This document shows positions 25,527-34,334 of a DNA stretch of 64,000 nt, one piece after another. Every line of letters starts with the position of its first letter. Within the stretch, counting starts at the first letter, position 1. The translations under genes and the position numbers were made by a program. Source of the stretch: Microbacterium forte (GTDB lineage: Bacteria > Actinomycetota > Actinomycetes > Actinomycetales > Microbacteriaceae); NCBI RefSeq assembly GCF_031885415.1, contig NZ_CP116871.1, positions 2,046,001 through 2,110,000 on the forward strand. The letters run 5' to 3'. The notes below the pieces were generated by a model. It searched no databases, was not told the origin of the DNA, and saw only the letters and a program-made list of their open reading frames with translations.

Positions 25527-27148
25527 CACTGGTACTCCTCGAGCTTGCGGGTCTGTCGGAAGCTCAGCGCTGAGATGAGACCGACCACGATGAAGGCGAT
25601 GATCGACAGCGCGCTCGCGAGGCCGTAGTCGGCCGCACCACCCGAGACTCCGGAGACGTCGTAGATGGCCGAGACCAGGATGTCGGTCGAGCCCAGTGCG
25701 TACGGAGCGCCGGCGATGGCCGGCCCGCCGTTGTTGAAGGTGTAGATCACGGTGAAGTTGTTGAACGCGACGGCGAACGAGGCGATCAGCAGGGGGGCCG
25801 TCGACACGAGCAGCAGCGGCAGCACGATCGCGCGGAAGCGCTGCAGCTTGTTCGCCCCGTCGATCTCGGCCGCTTCGAGCGTCTCGCCCGGCAGCGACTG
25901 CAGCGCGCCCGTGCACACGAGGAACCAGTACGGGTAGCTCAGCCACACGTTCACGAAGATCACCGCGGCTCGGGTGAGCCACGGGTCGCCGAGCCAGTTG
26001 ATCTGCGAGCCGAAGAAGAACAGGTCGTTGATCACGCCGAACTCGGCGTTGAACATGCCGCGGAACAGCAGCGCGGCCATGAATGCGGGGAACGCGTAGG
26101 GAAGGATGAACAGCGCTCGCAGGAACCGGCGACCCTTGACGCGCGGGTCGTTGTAGACGATCGCGAGGCCGAGTCCGACGGCGAAGCTCAGCACGACCGA
26201 CAGGATCGCGAACGCGAAGGTCCAGACCGTGACGCTCAACAGGGTGCCCGCGAGGTTCGCATCCGTGAAGAGCTTGAGGAAGTTGGCGAATCCGACGTTC
26301 ACCGACCACCCCGTCGGCAGCGCCGTGCCGTCTGCAGCCACGAACGCACCGAGATCCGTGGCCGTGTAGACCGTGCCCGACTGCGTGTCGGTGATCGTCT
26401 GCGCCTCGGCATCCCACACCAGCGTCGGTTCGTAGACCGAGCCGGTCGAGCCCTCTCGGGTGCGGATCGAGCCGTCGTTCGGGTCGTCCGAGACCGGCAC
26501 CCTGAGGTCCTTGATCGTCGCTCCGAGTGTCGGATCGGTCAGCACGGTCGCCCGCGGGACGACCTCCCACCCGGGCACCTCGCTCGGGGCGCCGGTGGTG
26601 CCGATCTCGGCATCGGATGCGGTGGTCAGCGGTTCGGTCGCGGATCCGACCTGCACGTCGCCGTCGTCGTCGACGATCGCGAAGCCGAGCTCGTCGCCGC
26701 GCTGCACGATCGAGAGCGGGTAGTCCGACGAGCCCTCGATGCGACGCTCGCCCTGGATCAGCGCGGCCTCGACCGCCTGCTCCTGCGTGCCGACGTGACC
26801 GGTGCCGTAGTTCGTGAAGGCGATGTACGCCGTGTAGCCGAAGATGAAGACCTGGAAGACGAGCAGGAAGATCAGCCCGGGGAGCAGGTATTTCAGCGGC
26901 AGCGCCTTGCGGGTGAAGTACACCCAGTCGGCGATGATGACCAGCAGCACGACGACGCCGAGAACGATCCACGACTCGGCACTCCAGGCCGAGATCGCGG
27001 TCATGATGCCGAAGGCGTTGACCAACGCCATCAGGGCGAGCTTGATGAGGAAGCCCCAGCCGAGGCCGCGGAAGCGACGGGCGTGGGATTCGCGCGAGGG
27101 CTTCACCACGGGGGTGGGGGCCTCGGCCGGTGGTGCCTGGATCGTCAT
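25526..27148 (-). CDS. ganP: ABC sugar permease, MalF/GanP type
   Basis: The 540-residue permease has two N-terminal helices, then a helix and a long external loop (about residues 115-285), comparable to the MalF P2 domain. Five core helices carry the EAA loop EAAEIDGANKLQRFRAIVLPLLLVS. The long insertion fits contact with the binding protein. It is separated from the binding-protein gene by a repeat hairpin, and its stop overlaps ganQ. Confidence 0.93.
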   Translation of the reverse strand: MTIQAPPAEAPTPVVKPSRESHARRFRGLGWGFLIKLALMALVNAFGIMTAISAWSAESWIVLGVVVLLVIIADWVYFTRKALPLKYLLPGLIFLLVFQVFIFGYTAYIAFTNYGTGHVGTQEQAVEAALIQGERRIEGSSDYPLSIVQRGDELGFAIVDDDGDVQVGSATEPLTTASDAEIGTTGAPSEVPGWEVVPRATVLTDPTLGATIKDLRVPVSDDPNDGSIRTREGSTGSVYEPTLVWDAEAQTITDTQSGTVYTATDLGAFVAADGTALPTGWSVNVGFANFLKLFTDANLAGTLLSVTVWTFAFAILSVVLSFAVGLGLAIVYNDPRVKGRRFLRALFILPYAFPAFMAALLFRGMFNAEFGVINDLFFFGSQINWLGDPWLTRAAVIFVNVWLSYPYWFLVCTGALQSLPGETLEAAEIDGANKLQRFRAIVLPLLLVSTAPLLIASFAVAFNNFTVIYTFNNGGPAIAGAPYALGSTDILVSAIYDVSGVSGGAADYGLASALSIIAFIVVGLISALSFRQTRKLEEYQ

Positions 27149-27167
27149 GTCATCAGTCCTGTCTGGC

Positions 27168-27251
27168 GGGGCGTTTCGTCTCGCTCCGCTCGCTCAACGA
27201 CCGGGAATGTTCGTTGAGCGAAGGAGCGAAGCGACCGAGACGAAACGCCCC
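27168..27251. repeat. Inverted repeat inside the galactan operon
   Basis: GGGGCGTTTCGTCTCG...CTCAACGA (27168-27200) faces TCGTTGAGCG...CGAGACGAAACGCCCC (27211-27251). The stem is over 30 bases long with small bulges. It sits between the binding-protein and permease genes, where a hairpin can stabilise the upstream mRNA and raise binding-protein output relative to permeases. Same family as 14922 and 21657. Confidence 0.82.
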
Positions 27252-27261
27252 ACAAGTCGGG

Positions 27262-28491
27262 TCAACCCGCGAGAGTCGTCTCGAGGTCGGCGACCATGGT
27301 GTTCCACGTCGACACGGGGTCGGCGCCGTTGATGATCTGCGCCTGCGCGGCGTTCCAGAGATCCCAGACAGAACCCATCTCGGGGATCGACGGCATCGGC
27401 ACGCCGCTCTGGGCGGAGGCCACGAAGCCGGCGGTGATCGGGTCGGACGAGACCTCGTCGGCGAGCGTCGACCACGCGGGGATGCGGGGGTCGGCCTCGT
27501 AGAGGGCACGCTGCGCGTCTTCGGTGCCGAGGTAGTTCACGAGGAACTCCTGGGCGAGAAGGGCGTTCTTGCTCTTGCTCGAGAGGTAGAAGCCCTGCAC
27601 GCCGACGAACGGGGCTGCGGGCTCGCCGCCCGCAGAGGGGATCGGGTTCACGGCGACGTTGATTCCCTCGAACGCGCTGATGGCCCACGGGCCCTGGATC
27701 GTGTACGGGGCCTTGCCCGACGCGAACAGCTCGTTGTTGATGTCGTAGTCGACGGTGGTCGAGATGTAGCCGGTGCCGCTCGAGCCGTTGGCCCCGAGCC
27801 AGCTGGCGAACGCCTCGCCGGGTGCTCCGCCCATGCCGACCTCGCTCGTGTACGAGCCGGTGTCGTCCTGCACGAAGACGGGGGCGCCGAACGAGGTCTG
27901 CAGTCCGTACATCGTGTATCCGTCGCCGGTCTCGCCGCCGGTGTTGATGACGAACGGACGCTCGGTGCCCGCCGCGACGCCCTTGGCGATCATGTCGTCC
28001 CAGGTGGCCGGGGCCTCTGCGCCGACGAGGTCGACGTTCTGCACGAGGGCGATGGTCTCGAGCGAGTACGGCATCGCATACAGCTGGCCGTCGTAGGTCA
28101 TGGCGTCGAGGGCGACCTGCTCGAACTCCGACGCCTTGTCGCCGAGGTCGATCGTGTCGACGACACCGGCCGCGACGAGCGCGCCGAGCCAGTCGTGCGC
28201 GCCGACCGTGATGTCGGGTCCCTCGCCGGTCGGGACCTGCGCGATGAAGTCGTTGCGGAGGTCCTCGAAGTTCTTCTGCACGAGGGTGACCTTGGCTCCG
28301 GTCTCCTCTTCGAACGCCTCGGCGGCTGCGGTGATCGCGGCTTCGCGCTCGGCATCCGTCCAGATGACGAGTTCAGCGCCGTCGCCGGATGCGGCGTCGT
28401 CGCCGCCGCCTTCGGGTGCGCCGGCGGAGCAGCCCGCGAGGACCACGGCCGCGGCCAGAGCGAGTGCGCCGACTCCGATGTGCTTGCGCAT
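27262..28491 (-). CDS. ganS: Galacto-oligosaccharide-binding lipoprotein (extracellular solute-binding family 1)
   Basis: The 409-residue lipoprotein has lipobox LAGC with Cys21. The mature part is a MalE-like family 1 binding protein (LVIWTDAEREAAITAAAEAFEEETGAKVTLV; GPDITVGAHDWLGALVAAGVV; YAMPYSLETIALVQN). Operon position between GH42 and the two permeases assigns it to galactan oligosaccharides. It is anchored to the outer face of the membrane. A strong hairpin follows the gene. Confidence 0.93.
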   Translation of the reverse strand: MRKHIGVGALALAAAVVLAGCSAGAPEGGGDDAASGDGAELVIWTDAEREAAITAAAEAFEEETGAKVTLVQKNFEDLRNDFIAQVPTGEGPDITVGAHDWLGALVAAGVVDTIDLGDKASEFEQVALDAMTYDGQLYAMPYSLETIALVQNVDLVGAEAPATWDDMIAKGVAAGTERPFVINTGGETGDGYTMYGLQTSFGAPVFVQDDTGSYTSEVGMGGAPGEAFASWLGANGSSGTGYISTTVDYDINNELFASGKAPYTIQGPWAISAFEGINVAVNPIPSAGGEPAAPFVGVQGFYLSSKSKNALLAQEFLVNYLGTEDAQRALYEADPRIPAWSTLADEVSSDPITAGFVASAQSGVPMPSIPEMGSVWDLWNAAQAQIINGADPVSTWNTMVADLETTLAG

Positions 28492-28605
28492 GCGTTTTCC
28501 TATCTGTCGTGGCCGACGATGCGCTGCGCGTCATCGCGACCGGGGTGGGTATTGCTGTGTGGTTCGTGGTGGTGCAGGGTGATGCGGGTCGTGCGGATCG
28601 TGCTG

Positions 28606-30612
28606 TCAGTGGGAGGTGCGGATGACGGCGACCCCGCCCGCCGCGATCGTCAGGACGCCCGAGATCTCGGCGCCGCTGAGGAGCTCGACGCCTGCGGCTT
28701 CGAGCTCGACGTCGTCATCACGGTGGTTCACGGCGATGCGGTAGACCGAGTCGCCGCCGTGACGGGTGATGACCTCGAGGCCCTCGGCGACACCCGACGG
28801 GGTGACGTCGGCATCCGCGTAGACCTCGTGCAGGAGCGCGCGCATTCCCGCCGCATCCAGCCGGGTGCCGACGTACCAGCCGGTGCCCGCCCCGTGACGG
28901 TGACGCGTGATCGCGGGCTCGCCCTCACCGGGTCCGCCCGAGAAGTTCGCGATGACCTCGGCTCCTTCGAGCGCGATGTCCTCCTGCCAGACGTCGGCGA
29001 TGATGCCGTCGTGATCGACCCAGTCGAGTCCGTGGCTCTCGCCCTCGCGCAGCGGCAGGAACTCCTCGACCGTGAGCCCAAGGGCCTCACGCAGCGGGGC
29101 GACGAAGCCACCGGCGTGCACGGCGTCGTTCTCGTCGACGATGGCCGAGAAGAAGGAGACCAGCAGGGTGCCGCCGTCGTTCACGTAGGCGGTGAGGTTC
29201 GCGGCATCCGCGGTGCTCAACAGGTACTGCGCCGGAGCGACCACCAGGCGGTAGCCCGAGAGGTCCTGGCCCGGCAGGGCGAAGTCGACCGTGATGCCGT
29301 CACGCCACAGCTGCTCGTAGAAGCGGCGAACCTGGGCGGCGTGCGTGACATCTTCGGAGGGGCGCCATTCGAGGTCCTGTGCCCAGAACGACTCGAAGTC
29401 CCAGAGGATCGCGACGTCGGCTTTCACCGTGCTGCCCTGCACCTCGTCGAGGCGGCCGAGCGCGGCACCCAGATCGACGACCTCCCGGAAGACCCGCGAC
29501 TCGGTGCCGGCGTGCGGCAGCATCGCGGAGTGGAACTTCTCGGCACCCGAGCGGCCCGCGCGCCACTGGAAGAACAGGATGCCGTCGGCTCCGCGGCCGA
29601 GGTGCGTGAAGGAGTTGCGCTGCATCTCGCCGCGACGCTTGGCGATGTTGCGCGGCTGCCAGTTGACGGCCGAGGTCGAGTGCTCCATGAGGATCCACGG
29701 CTTGCCGCCGCCGACCGAGCGGCTGAGGTCGGCTGCGATCGCGAGCCCGATGTGCGCGTCCTCGTCGGCGGCCCACAGGTAGTGGTCGTCAGAGACGATG
29801 TCGACCTCGCGGCCCCAGGCCCACAGGTCTGTGGTCCAGCTCTGGTTCGCCATGAAGTTCGTCGTGACCGGCTGATCGGCGTGCGCGCGGATCGCGTCGC
29901 GCTCGGCGATGAAGCACGCACGCAGCTGGTGATCCGTGAAGCGCGCGAAGTCGAGGCGCTGAGCCGGGTTCACGACGCTCGGGGCGATGGCGGGCGCACC
30001 GACGTGCTCCCACGCCGAATAGTGCTGACCCCAGAAGGCGGTGCCCCACGCGCTGTTCAGCGCATCGAGCGAGCCGTACTTCTCCTGGAGCCAGAGCCTG
30101 AAAGCGGCGACCGCGTTCGGCGAGTAGTCCTCACCGATGGGAACGCCGTACTCGTTGTGCACGTGCCACAGCACGACGGCCGGATGCTGCGCGTAGCGCG
30201 CCGCGAGAGCATCCGCGATCCGCACGATCGCCTCGCGGTAGGCCGGTGACGAGTGCGAGGCCATGCCGCGCGAGCCGAAGCCCATCGTGCGTCCCTCGCG
30301 GTCGATCACGTGGGCGTCGGGGTGGTTCGCGAAGAACCACGCGGGCGGCGATGCCGTGGGCGTGCCCAGGTCGACCTTGATGTCGTTCGCGTGCAGCAGG
30401 TCGAGCAGTTCGTCGAGCCAGGAGAAGTCGAACTCGCCCTCGGCGACTTCGATGAGCGCCCACGAGAAGATGCCGACGCTGACCAGGTTGACTCCGGCCT
30501 CGCGCATCAGGATGACGTCTTCGCGCCACGTCTCGGGCGACCACTGCTCGGGGTTGTAGTCGCCGCCATAGGCGATTCCGCGCAGCTCAGGCCAGGCGTG
30601 GGGCGAGGTCAT
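28606..30612 (-). CDS. ganA: Beta-galactosidase GH42
   Basis: 668 residues from ATG 30612 (GGAG five bases upstream). The GH42 TIM barrel has acid/base Glu154 in WHVHNEYG and nucleophile Glu310 in WILMEHSTSAVNWQ. A trimerisation domain and a small beta domain follow, giving the usual family length. There is no signal peptide, so it is cytosolic and hydrolyses imported galacto-oligosaccharides to galactose. It is the first gene of the operon behind the LacI-controlled promoter. Alternative upstream starts overlap the operator region and are less likely. Confidence 0.92.
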   Translation of the reverse strand: MTSPHAWPELRGIAYGGDYNPEQWSPETWREDVILMREAGVNLVSVGIFSWALIEVAEGEFDFSWLDELLDLLHANDIKVDLGTPTASPPAWFFANHPDAHVIDREGRTMGFGSRGMASHSSPAYREAIVRIADALAARYAQHPAVVLWHVHNEYGVPIGEDYSPNAVAAFRLWLQEKYGSLDALNSAWGTAFWGQHYSAWEHVGAPAIAPSVVNPAQRLDFARFTDHQLRACFIAERDAIRAHADQPVTTNFMANQSWTTDLWAWGREVDIVSDDHYLWAADEDAHIGLAIAADLSRSVGGGKPWILMEHSTSAVNWQPRNIAKRRGEMQRNSFTHLGRGADGILFFQWRAGRSGAEKFHSAMLPHAGTESRVFREVVDLGAALGRLDEVQGSTVKADVAILWDFESFWAQDLEWRPSEDVTHAAQVRRFYEQLWRDGITVDFALPGQDLSGYRLVVAPAQYLLSTADAANLTAYVNDGGTLLVSFFSAIVDENDAVHAGGFVAPLREALGLTVEEFLPLREGESHGLDWVDHDGIIADVWQEDIALEGAEVIANFSGGPGEGEPAITRHRHGAGTGWYVGTRLDAAGMRALLHEVYADADVTPSGVAEGLEVITRHGGDSVYRIAVNHRDDDVELEAAGVELLSGAEISGVLTIAAGGVAVIRTSH

Positions 30613-30673
30613 CGGCACTCCATCGGGTCGGTGTGGTCGTGGTGCGGGTCCCGGCGTGCTGTCGCTCATTCGA

Positions 30674-30689
30674 CTGGGACCGGTCTCAG
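30674..30689. promoter_or_regulatory. LacI-family operator O1
   Basis: CTGGGACCGGTCTCAG is a near-perfect palindrome (one mismatch) centred on ACCGGT. It lies downstream of the GH42 promoter in the leader. Confidence 0.82.
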
Positions 30690-30707
30690 CCTGACTCATG
30701 AGAGCGA

Positions 30708-30723
30708 CTGGGACCGGTCTCAG
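30708..30723. promoter_or_regulatory. LacI-family operator O2, covering the operon start site
   Basis: Identical to O1. It sits directly downstream of the putative -10 box (30728-30723), so bound repressor would block initiation. Confidence 0.82.
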
Positions 30724-30752
30724 TTCTACCCCAGGTCTGCCGTCGATCACAA
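30723..30752 (-). promoter_or_regulatory. Promoter of the galactan operon
   Basis: On the minus strand TTGTGA (30752-30747) and TAGAAC (30728-30723) are separated by 18 bases. The promoter lies between operators O3 (upstream) and O2 (downstream), a classic repression-loop layout. Confidence 0.55.
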
Positions 30753-30766
30753 CTGCCGTTACCGAA

Positions 30767-30782
30767 CTGAGACCGGTCCCAG
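30767..30782. promoter_or_regulatory. LacI-family operator O3
   Basis: CTGAGACCGGTCCCAG is the reverse complement of O1/O2. It lies 59 bases from O2 (start to start) and 46 bases upstream of the regulator's start, so it can serve both divergent promoters. Confidence 0.82.
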
Positions 30783-30827
30783 GTTGGACTACCGCTCGAT
30801 GGGATGCTGTGGGTAGAGTCACAGGCG

Positions 30828-31835
30828 ATGAGTGATGTCAGCGCGAAGCGCAAGCCGACGATCCGCCAGATCGCGGCGCAGGCGGGGGTGTCCCGCAGCA
30901 CGGTCTCGCGTGTGATCAACGGCGGGCACTGGGTGTCCCCCGATGCCAGGCAGGCCGTCGAAGAGGCGATCCTCGCCACCGGCTACACGGCGAACCATCA
31001 CGCGCGCAGTCTCGCCACGGGCCGCGCCGGTTCACTGGCCTTTCTGCTGACCGAGCCGCAGCAGCTGCTGTTCGACGACCCGACCTTCGCACTGCTGCTG
31101 CGCGGAGCGGCCGAAGCCCTCGCGCAGCGCGCGATGACACTGGTGCTGCTCGTCGCCGGAACGCCCGCCGAGCGCGAGAGCGTCGCCCAGTTCCTCAGCG
31201 CCGGTCACGTCGACGGCGTCATGCTGATCTCATCGCACGAGTCCGATCCGCTGCTCGACCAGCTGATCGAGGTCGGCATCCCCACCGTCTGCTGCGGCCT
31301 GCCCCTCGGACACGAACGAGAGCTCTCGACGATCTCGGTCGACGAGGTCGCCTCAGCCCGCACGATGGCCGCGCACCTCGTGGCGCAGGGCCACCGCCGC
31401 ATCGGCATGATCACGGGCCCCGACGACACCCCCGGCGGGCGCTACCGCCTGGTCGGCTTCCGCGAAGAGCTCGGCGAGCAGTTCGACGAGACGCTGGTCG
31501 AGGTGGGCGACTACTCGTACGAATCAGGGCAGGCCGCCATGACGAGGATGCTCGAGCACGACGTCGACGCCGTGTTCGCAGCATCCGACCGGATGGCCGC
31601 CGGAGCGATCGCCGCCGCCCGCCGTGCCGGACGCCGCGTGCCGGAGGACATCGCGATCGCCGGGTTCGACGACTCGGGCCTCGCCGCCACCCACGAGCCT
31701 CCGATCACGACCATGCGTCAACCCTGGGATCAGATCAGCGCTCAGATGGTCGCCGTGCTGCTCGAGGTCATCGCCGGAGCATCGCCCCGCTCGGTCATCC
31801 TCGACACCGAGCTCGTGGTGCGCGAGAGCGCGTGA
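30828..31835 (+). CDS. ganR: LacI-family repressor of the galactan operon
   Basis: 335 residues from ATG 30828. The HTH is TIRQIAAQAGVSRSTVSRVING, followed by the hinge helix region and a periplasmic-binding-like ligand domain (DGVMLISSHESDP, GHRRIGMITGPDD, DAVFAASDRMAAGAIAA, IAIAGFDDSGLA). It is divergent from the GH42-led operon, with three matching palindromes between. Galactose or a galactobiose-type sugar is the likely inducer. A TAGAGT box at 30814-30819 lies 8 bases before the ATG, so the transcript may be leaderless. A second in-frame ATG at 30804 would add eight residues and is less likely. Confidence 0.92.
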   Translation: MSDVSAKRKPTIRQIAAQAGVSRSTVSRVINGGHWVSPDARQAVEEAILATGYTANHHARSLATGRAGSLAFLLTEPQQLLFDDPTFALLLRGAAEALAQRAMTLVLLVAGTPAERESVAQFLSAGHVDGVMLISSHESDPLLDQLIEVGIPTVCCGLPLGHERELSTISVDEVASARTMAAHLVAQGHRRIGMITGPDDTPGGRYRLVGFREELGEQFDETLVEVGDYSYESGQAAMTRMLEHDVDAVFAASDRMAAGAIAAARRAGRRVPEDIAIAGFDDSGLAATHEPPITTMRQPWDQISAQMVAVLLEVIAGASPRSVILDTELVVRESA

Positions 31836-31868
31836 GGCTCGGGCTGCGCGCTCACGTATCGACTTAGA

Positions 31869-32342
31869 TCAGCGAATCCGGACGTGACCCGCCAAGGGGA
31901 ACCAATGGCGGTCGCGCAACGGAGATTCGTCGCCGATGCTGACCCACGTCCCTTCTACGACGGGGGTGGCTTTCGAAGTCCATACTCCGAAGTACGCACA
32001 CGGCGTCGGCCAGGGATAACCGTCTTGAGGTGATTCGACGATGTTTCGCACTGCTCCCGAGAAGGTCAACTGCGACCGGCGGCCGGTGACCCGCTCGGCG
32101 AGATCGGCGATCGCGAGCATGCCGCTCGGGTCGTCGACTCCGACATGACGCATGGGCAGGTCGAGGCGGCTGTTCTCGTCTCGCGGCACACAGAAGACCT
32201 GATCGCCCTGTCGCAGAAACAGCCGGACAACGCACATCGGCCGAGGCGGGGTGCTGCGACGAATCACCTCGGCCCTGCCGTGGCGGGGAAGCCACGCGGC
32301 ATCCGGCGTGACGTGGATGAGCGTCTCGTCGTCGGCAATCAC
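31869..32342 (-). CDS. Nudix-like protein lacking the catalytic box
   Basis: About 157 residues from GTG 32342, which lies six bases after a TACGCT box. A longer frame to 32417 is possible. The core has the spacing of a Nudix fold (CVVRLFLRQGDQVFCVPRDENSRLDLPMRHVG, then FSGAVRNIV and a late WFPL), but the GX5EX7REUXEEXGU catalytic box cannot be found. It may be a degenerate or non-catalytic relative. Codon choice looks less GC3-extreme than in neighbours. It lies next to a TetR remnant and a hypothetical gene, a patch that looks acquired or decaying. Confidence in the gene is higher than in the family. Confidence 0.6.
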   Translation of the reverse strand: MIADDETLIHVTPDAAWLPRHGRAEVIRRSTPPRPMCVVRLFLRQGDQVFCVPRDENSRLDLPMRHVGVDDPSGMLAIADLAERVTGRRSQLTFSGAVRNIVESPQDGYPWPTPCAYFGVWTSKATPVVEGTWVSIGDESPLRDRHWFPLAGHVRIR

Positions 32343-32368
32343 ATGGCGAGCGTAGCGGCTGAACGGCG

Positions 32369-32554
32369 ATGACGATTGAGAGCGCGTCGCTCTCGCGACC
32401 GCACTCAGCATTCGCACGATCTTTCGCGGGCGATGTCGCGGAACTGTTCGTCGGGCCGATCTTCCACCGCTGGCTGCTTCGCAGCCGACCGTTCGATGCG
32501 GAATGGGTGACCGCTCACGTGGAGCGGTTCCTGCGAAGCGTCGGCGCAGGGTGA
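32369..32554 (+). pseudogene. Remnant of a TetR regulator (C-terminal fragment)
   Basis: A 61-codon frame encodes DVAELFVGPIFHRWLLRSRP and FDAEWVTAHVERFLRS, which resembles the last two helices of TetR-family ligand domains (the common 'LVGPLYYRLLLTGGPL...VDLLLRG' ending). An in-frame stop at 32360 closes the frame upstream and no HTH is visible before it. It therefore reads as a decayed gene. It could instead be a chance frame. Confidence 0.4.
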
Positions 32555-32576
32555 CGTCAATCGCGGATCGGGCGGC

Positions 32577-33287
32577 TCACTCGAAGGTCGTGATGGCGAG
32601 GTCGATCGTCGGCAGGCTGTCGCGCGGCACGACGACAGTGCAGACCACGTTCTCATCGACGCGGAAGCCCACCGCGTAGACGAAGGGATCGGTGTCGATC
32701 TGCACACCCGGTCGATTCCGGCCATCCACCGCGACGACGGCATCCCTGGCCGCCGATGTCTTCGCCTCCCAGCCGCCGTCGTCACCCTCGCTCGGCAGGT
32801 CGGGGAGTCCGAGCTCCTCACGGAATCTGTTCCGCAGTATGTGATTGGCGTGGTCGACCAACTGCTCCGAGAGCGCGTGCCGCTCGGGATCGGGCGACGC
32901 CTGCCAGCTGGTGCGCACCGCCTCCCAGAGCATCGGGTACTTGAGCAGCTGAGCCCGCTCGATCAGCCACGCTGGGCGGCCCCACGGCGGTTCCTCCTCG
33001 ATCGATCGTCGGATGCCGGGGTCCAGCTCGATCTCGTTGCGCGGGTCGGAATGGTCGTCAGGATTCCTCCACAGCGTGTAGGTGAGCGACACCGACGACT
33101 CCGCCAGTCCCATCGGCGCGCCCGCTGCCGCCGACGCGCCCATCTCCATGAACGAGGCACCCGGTATGCGCGTGAGCGATGGCTGCGGCCGCAGCTGGAA
33201 CACCGGGTAGGACAGCCCGCGCAGGCGAGCTTCGAAATCGGCGCTCGGGTCAGGGGCGTCCATCGGCACTACTCCGGCGTAATCCAT
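32577..33287 (-). CDS. Hypothetical protein (236 aa)
   Basis: A soluble, acidic protein without signal peptide or membrane segment. I do not recognise a family. The middle has LIERAQLLKYPMLWEAVRTSW and LSEQLVDHANHILRNRFREELGL, helical and amphipathic; the ends look like beta strands (VYAVGFRVDENVVCTVVVPRDSLPTIDLAI). It is single-copy and monocistronic, between the siderophore operon end and the TetR remnant. Codon use is normal for the window, so the gene is likely real. Confidence 0.7.
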   Translation of the reverse strand: MDYAGVVPMDAPDPSADFEARLRGLSYPVFQLRPQPSLTRIPGASFMEMGASAAAGAPMGLAESSVSLTYTLWRNPDDHSDPRNEIELDPGIRRSIEEEPPWGRPAWLIERAQLLKYPMLWEAVRTSWQASPDPERHALSEQLVDHANHILRNRFREELGLPDLPSEGDDGGWEAKTSAARDAVVAVDGRNRPGVQIDTDPFVYAVGFRVDENVVCTVVVPRDSLPTIDLAITTFE

Positions 33288-33377
33288 CCGCCCAGTCTGA
33301 CCTCTGCCGTGGCGGAACTCCAGGACTCAAAGCACGACGCGAACCGTTGCGCGGCCGACCGCGCGAAAGCAGGCGGC

Positions 33378-34334
33378 TCAGCCGCGCATCGCGACGCCGC
33401 GGCGCCAGTAGCCCATGAAGGCGACCTGGGAGCGGTCGATGCCGAGGTCCTTGACCAGGTGACGGCGCAGTGTGGTGACGACGCCGCTCTCGCCGGCGAT
33501 CCAGAAATAGCGCTCGGCGGGAGCATCCGCCGCCGCGATCTCCTCGCCGAGGCCCGAATAGTCGGGGGTCTCCCAGAGCAGGTCCTCGGACTCGATGTCC
33601 TTCACGTCGATCTCGTCGGCCGCGTCCGCATCGCCGAGGTACTCGAGCACAGCGGGGATGAGACGCACACCGTGGGGCTCGCCCGCATCTCGGGGCAGCC
33701 AGTGCACCTCGACGCCGGCGGGAGCGTCGATGCGCAGGATGTCGGCGGGAGACGGCACCTCGATGAACGCGCAGCCTCGGAGGTCGCTCGGGGCGTCTTC
33801 GAGGATGCGGGCGATCGCGGGAGCCGCGGTCTCGTCACCGGCGAGAACGACCGACGCAGCAGTGCCCGGCTCGTACTCGGCACCGCCGTGAGCCGCCGCG
33901 GCGACCCCGCGACGCGGTCCGACGATGAACAGCTCCTGGCCGGCGGCGGCCGCATCGGCCCACCTCGACGCGGGGCCCGTCAGTCCAGGCGCCAGGTGCA
34001 GCACGAAATCGACGTCGAGCTCGGTGCCGGCATCCGTCACGCGAAGCTCGCGCACCGAGTAGGTGCGCATGGATCCGCGCTCGTCCTCGGGCACGGCGAG
34101 GAACGACCCCCACCAGTCGTCGGTGTCCCGATCGAGCTCGGGAAGGATGCCGGATGCCGGCGGGAACACGATCTTGATCCGAGAGTCGAAGGTGTCGCCG
34201 GGCGTGCCGAACTCGAAGAGGTCGTCACCGCCGAAGGTGACGCGCACGAAGTTCGGCGACACCCGTTCGACCGCGCGCACCTCGGCGCGGGCCAGCACGT
34301 AGGTGGGGCGTTCGGTCGTCGTCTCAGCGGACAT
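33378..34334 (-). CDS. Siderophore-interacting protein (ViuB/FscN-type ferric reductase)
   Basis: The 318-residue flavoprotein has an N-terminal FAD-binding barrel (SPNFVRVTFGGDDL, SMRTYSVRELR, VDFVLHLAPGLTGPASRWA) and a C-terminal NAD(P)H domain starting near VVLAGDETAAPAIARILED. Proteins of this family reduce ferric siderophores in the cytosol to release iron. It overlaps the ATPase gene by 11 bases and is the last gene of the iron operon. Confidence 0.92.
   Translation of the reverse strand: MSAETTTERPTYVLARAEVRAVERVSPNFVRVTFGGDDLFEFGTPGDTFDSRIKIVFPPASGILPELDRDTDDWWGSFLAVPEDERGSMRTYSVRELRVTDAGTELDVDFVLHLAPGLTGPASRWADAAAAGQELFIVGPRRGVAAAAHGGAEYEPGTAASVVLAGDETAAPAIARILEDAPSDLRGCAFIEVPSPADILRIDAPAGVEVHWLPRDAGEPHGVRLIPAVLEYLGDADAADEIDVKDIESEDLLWETPDYSGLGEEIAAADAPAERYFWIAGESGVVTTLRRHLVKDLGIDRSQVAFMGYWRRGVAMRG

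Noticed and set aside
32369..32554. Intact small regulator gene
   Set aside because: Only the last two helices of a TetR ligand domain are recognisable; there is no HTH and a stop closes the frame just upstream.
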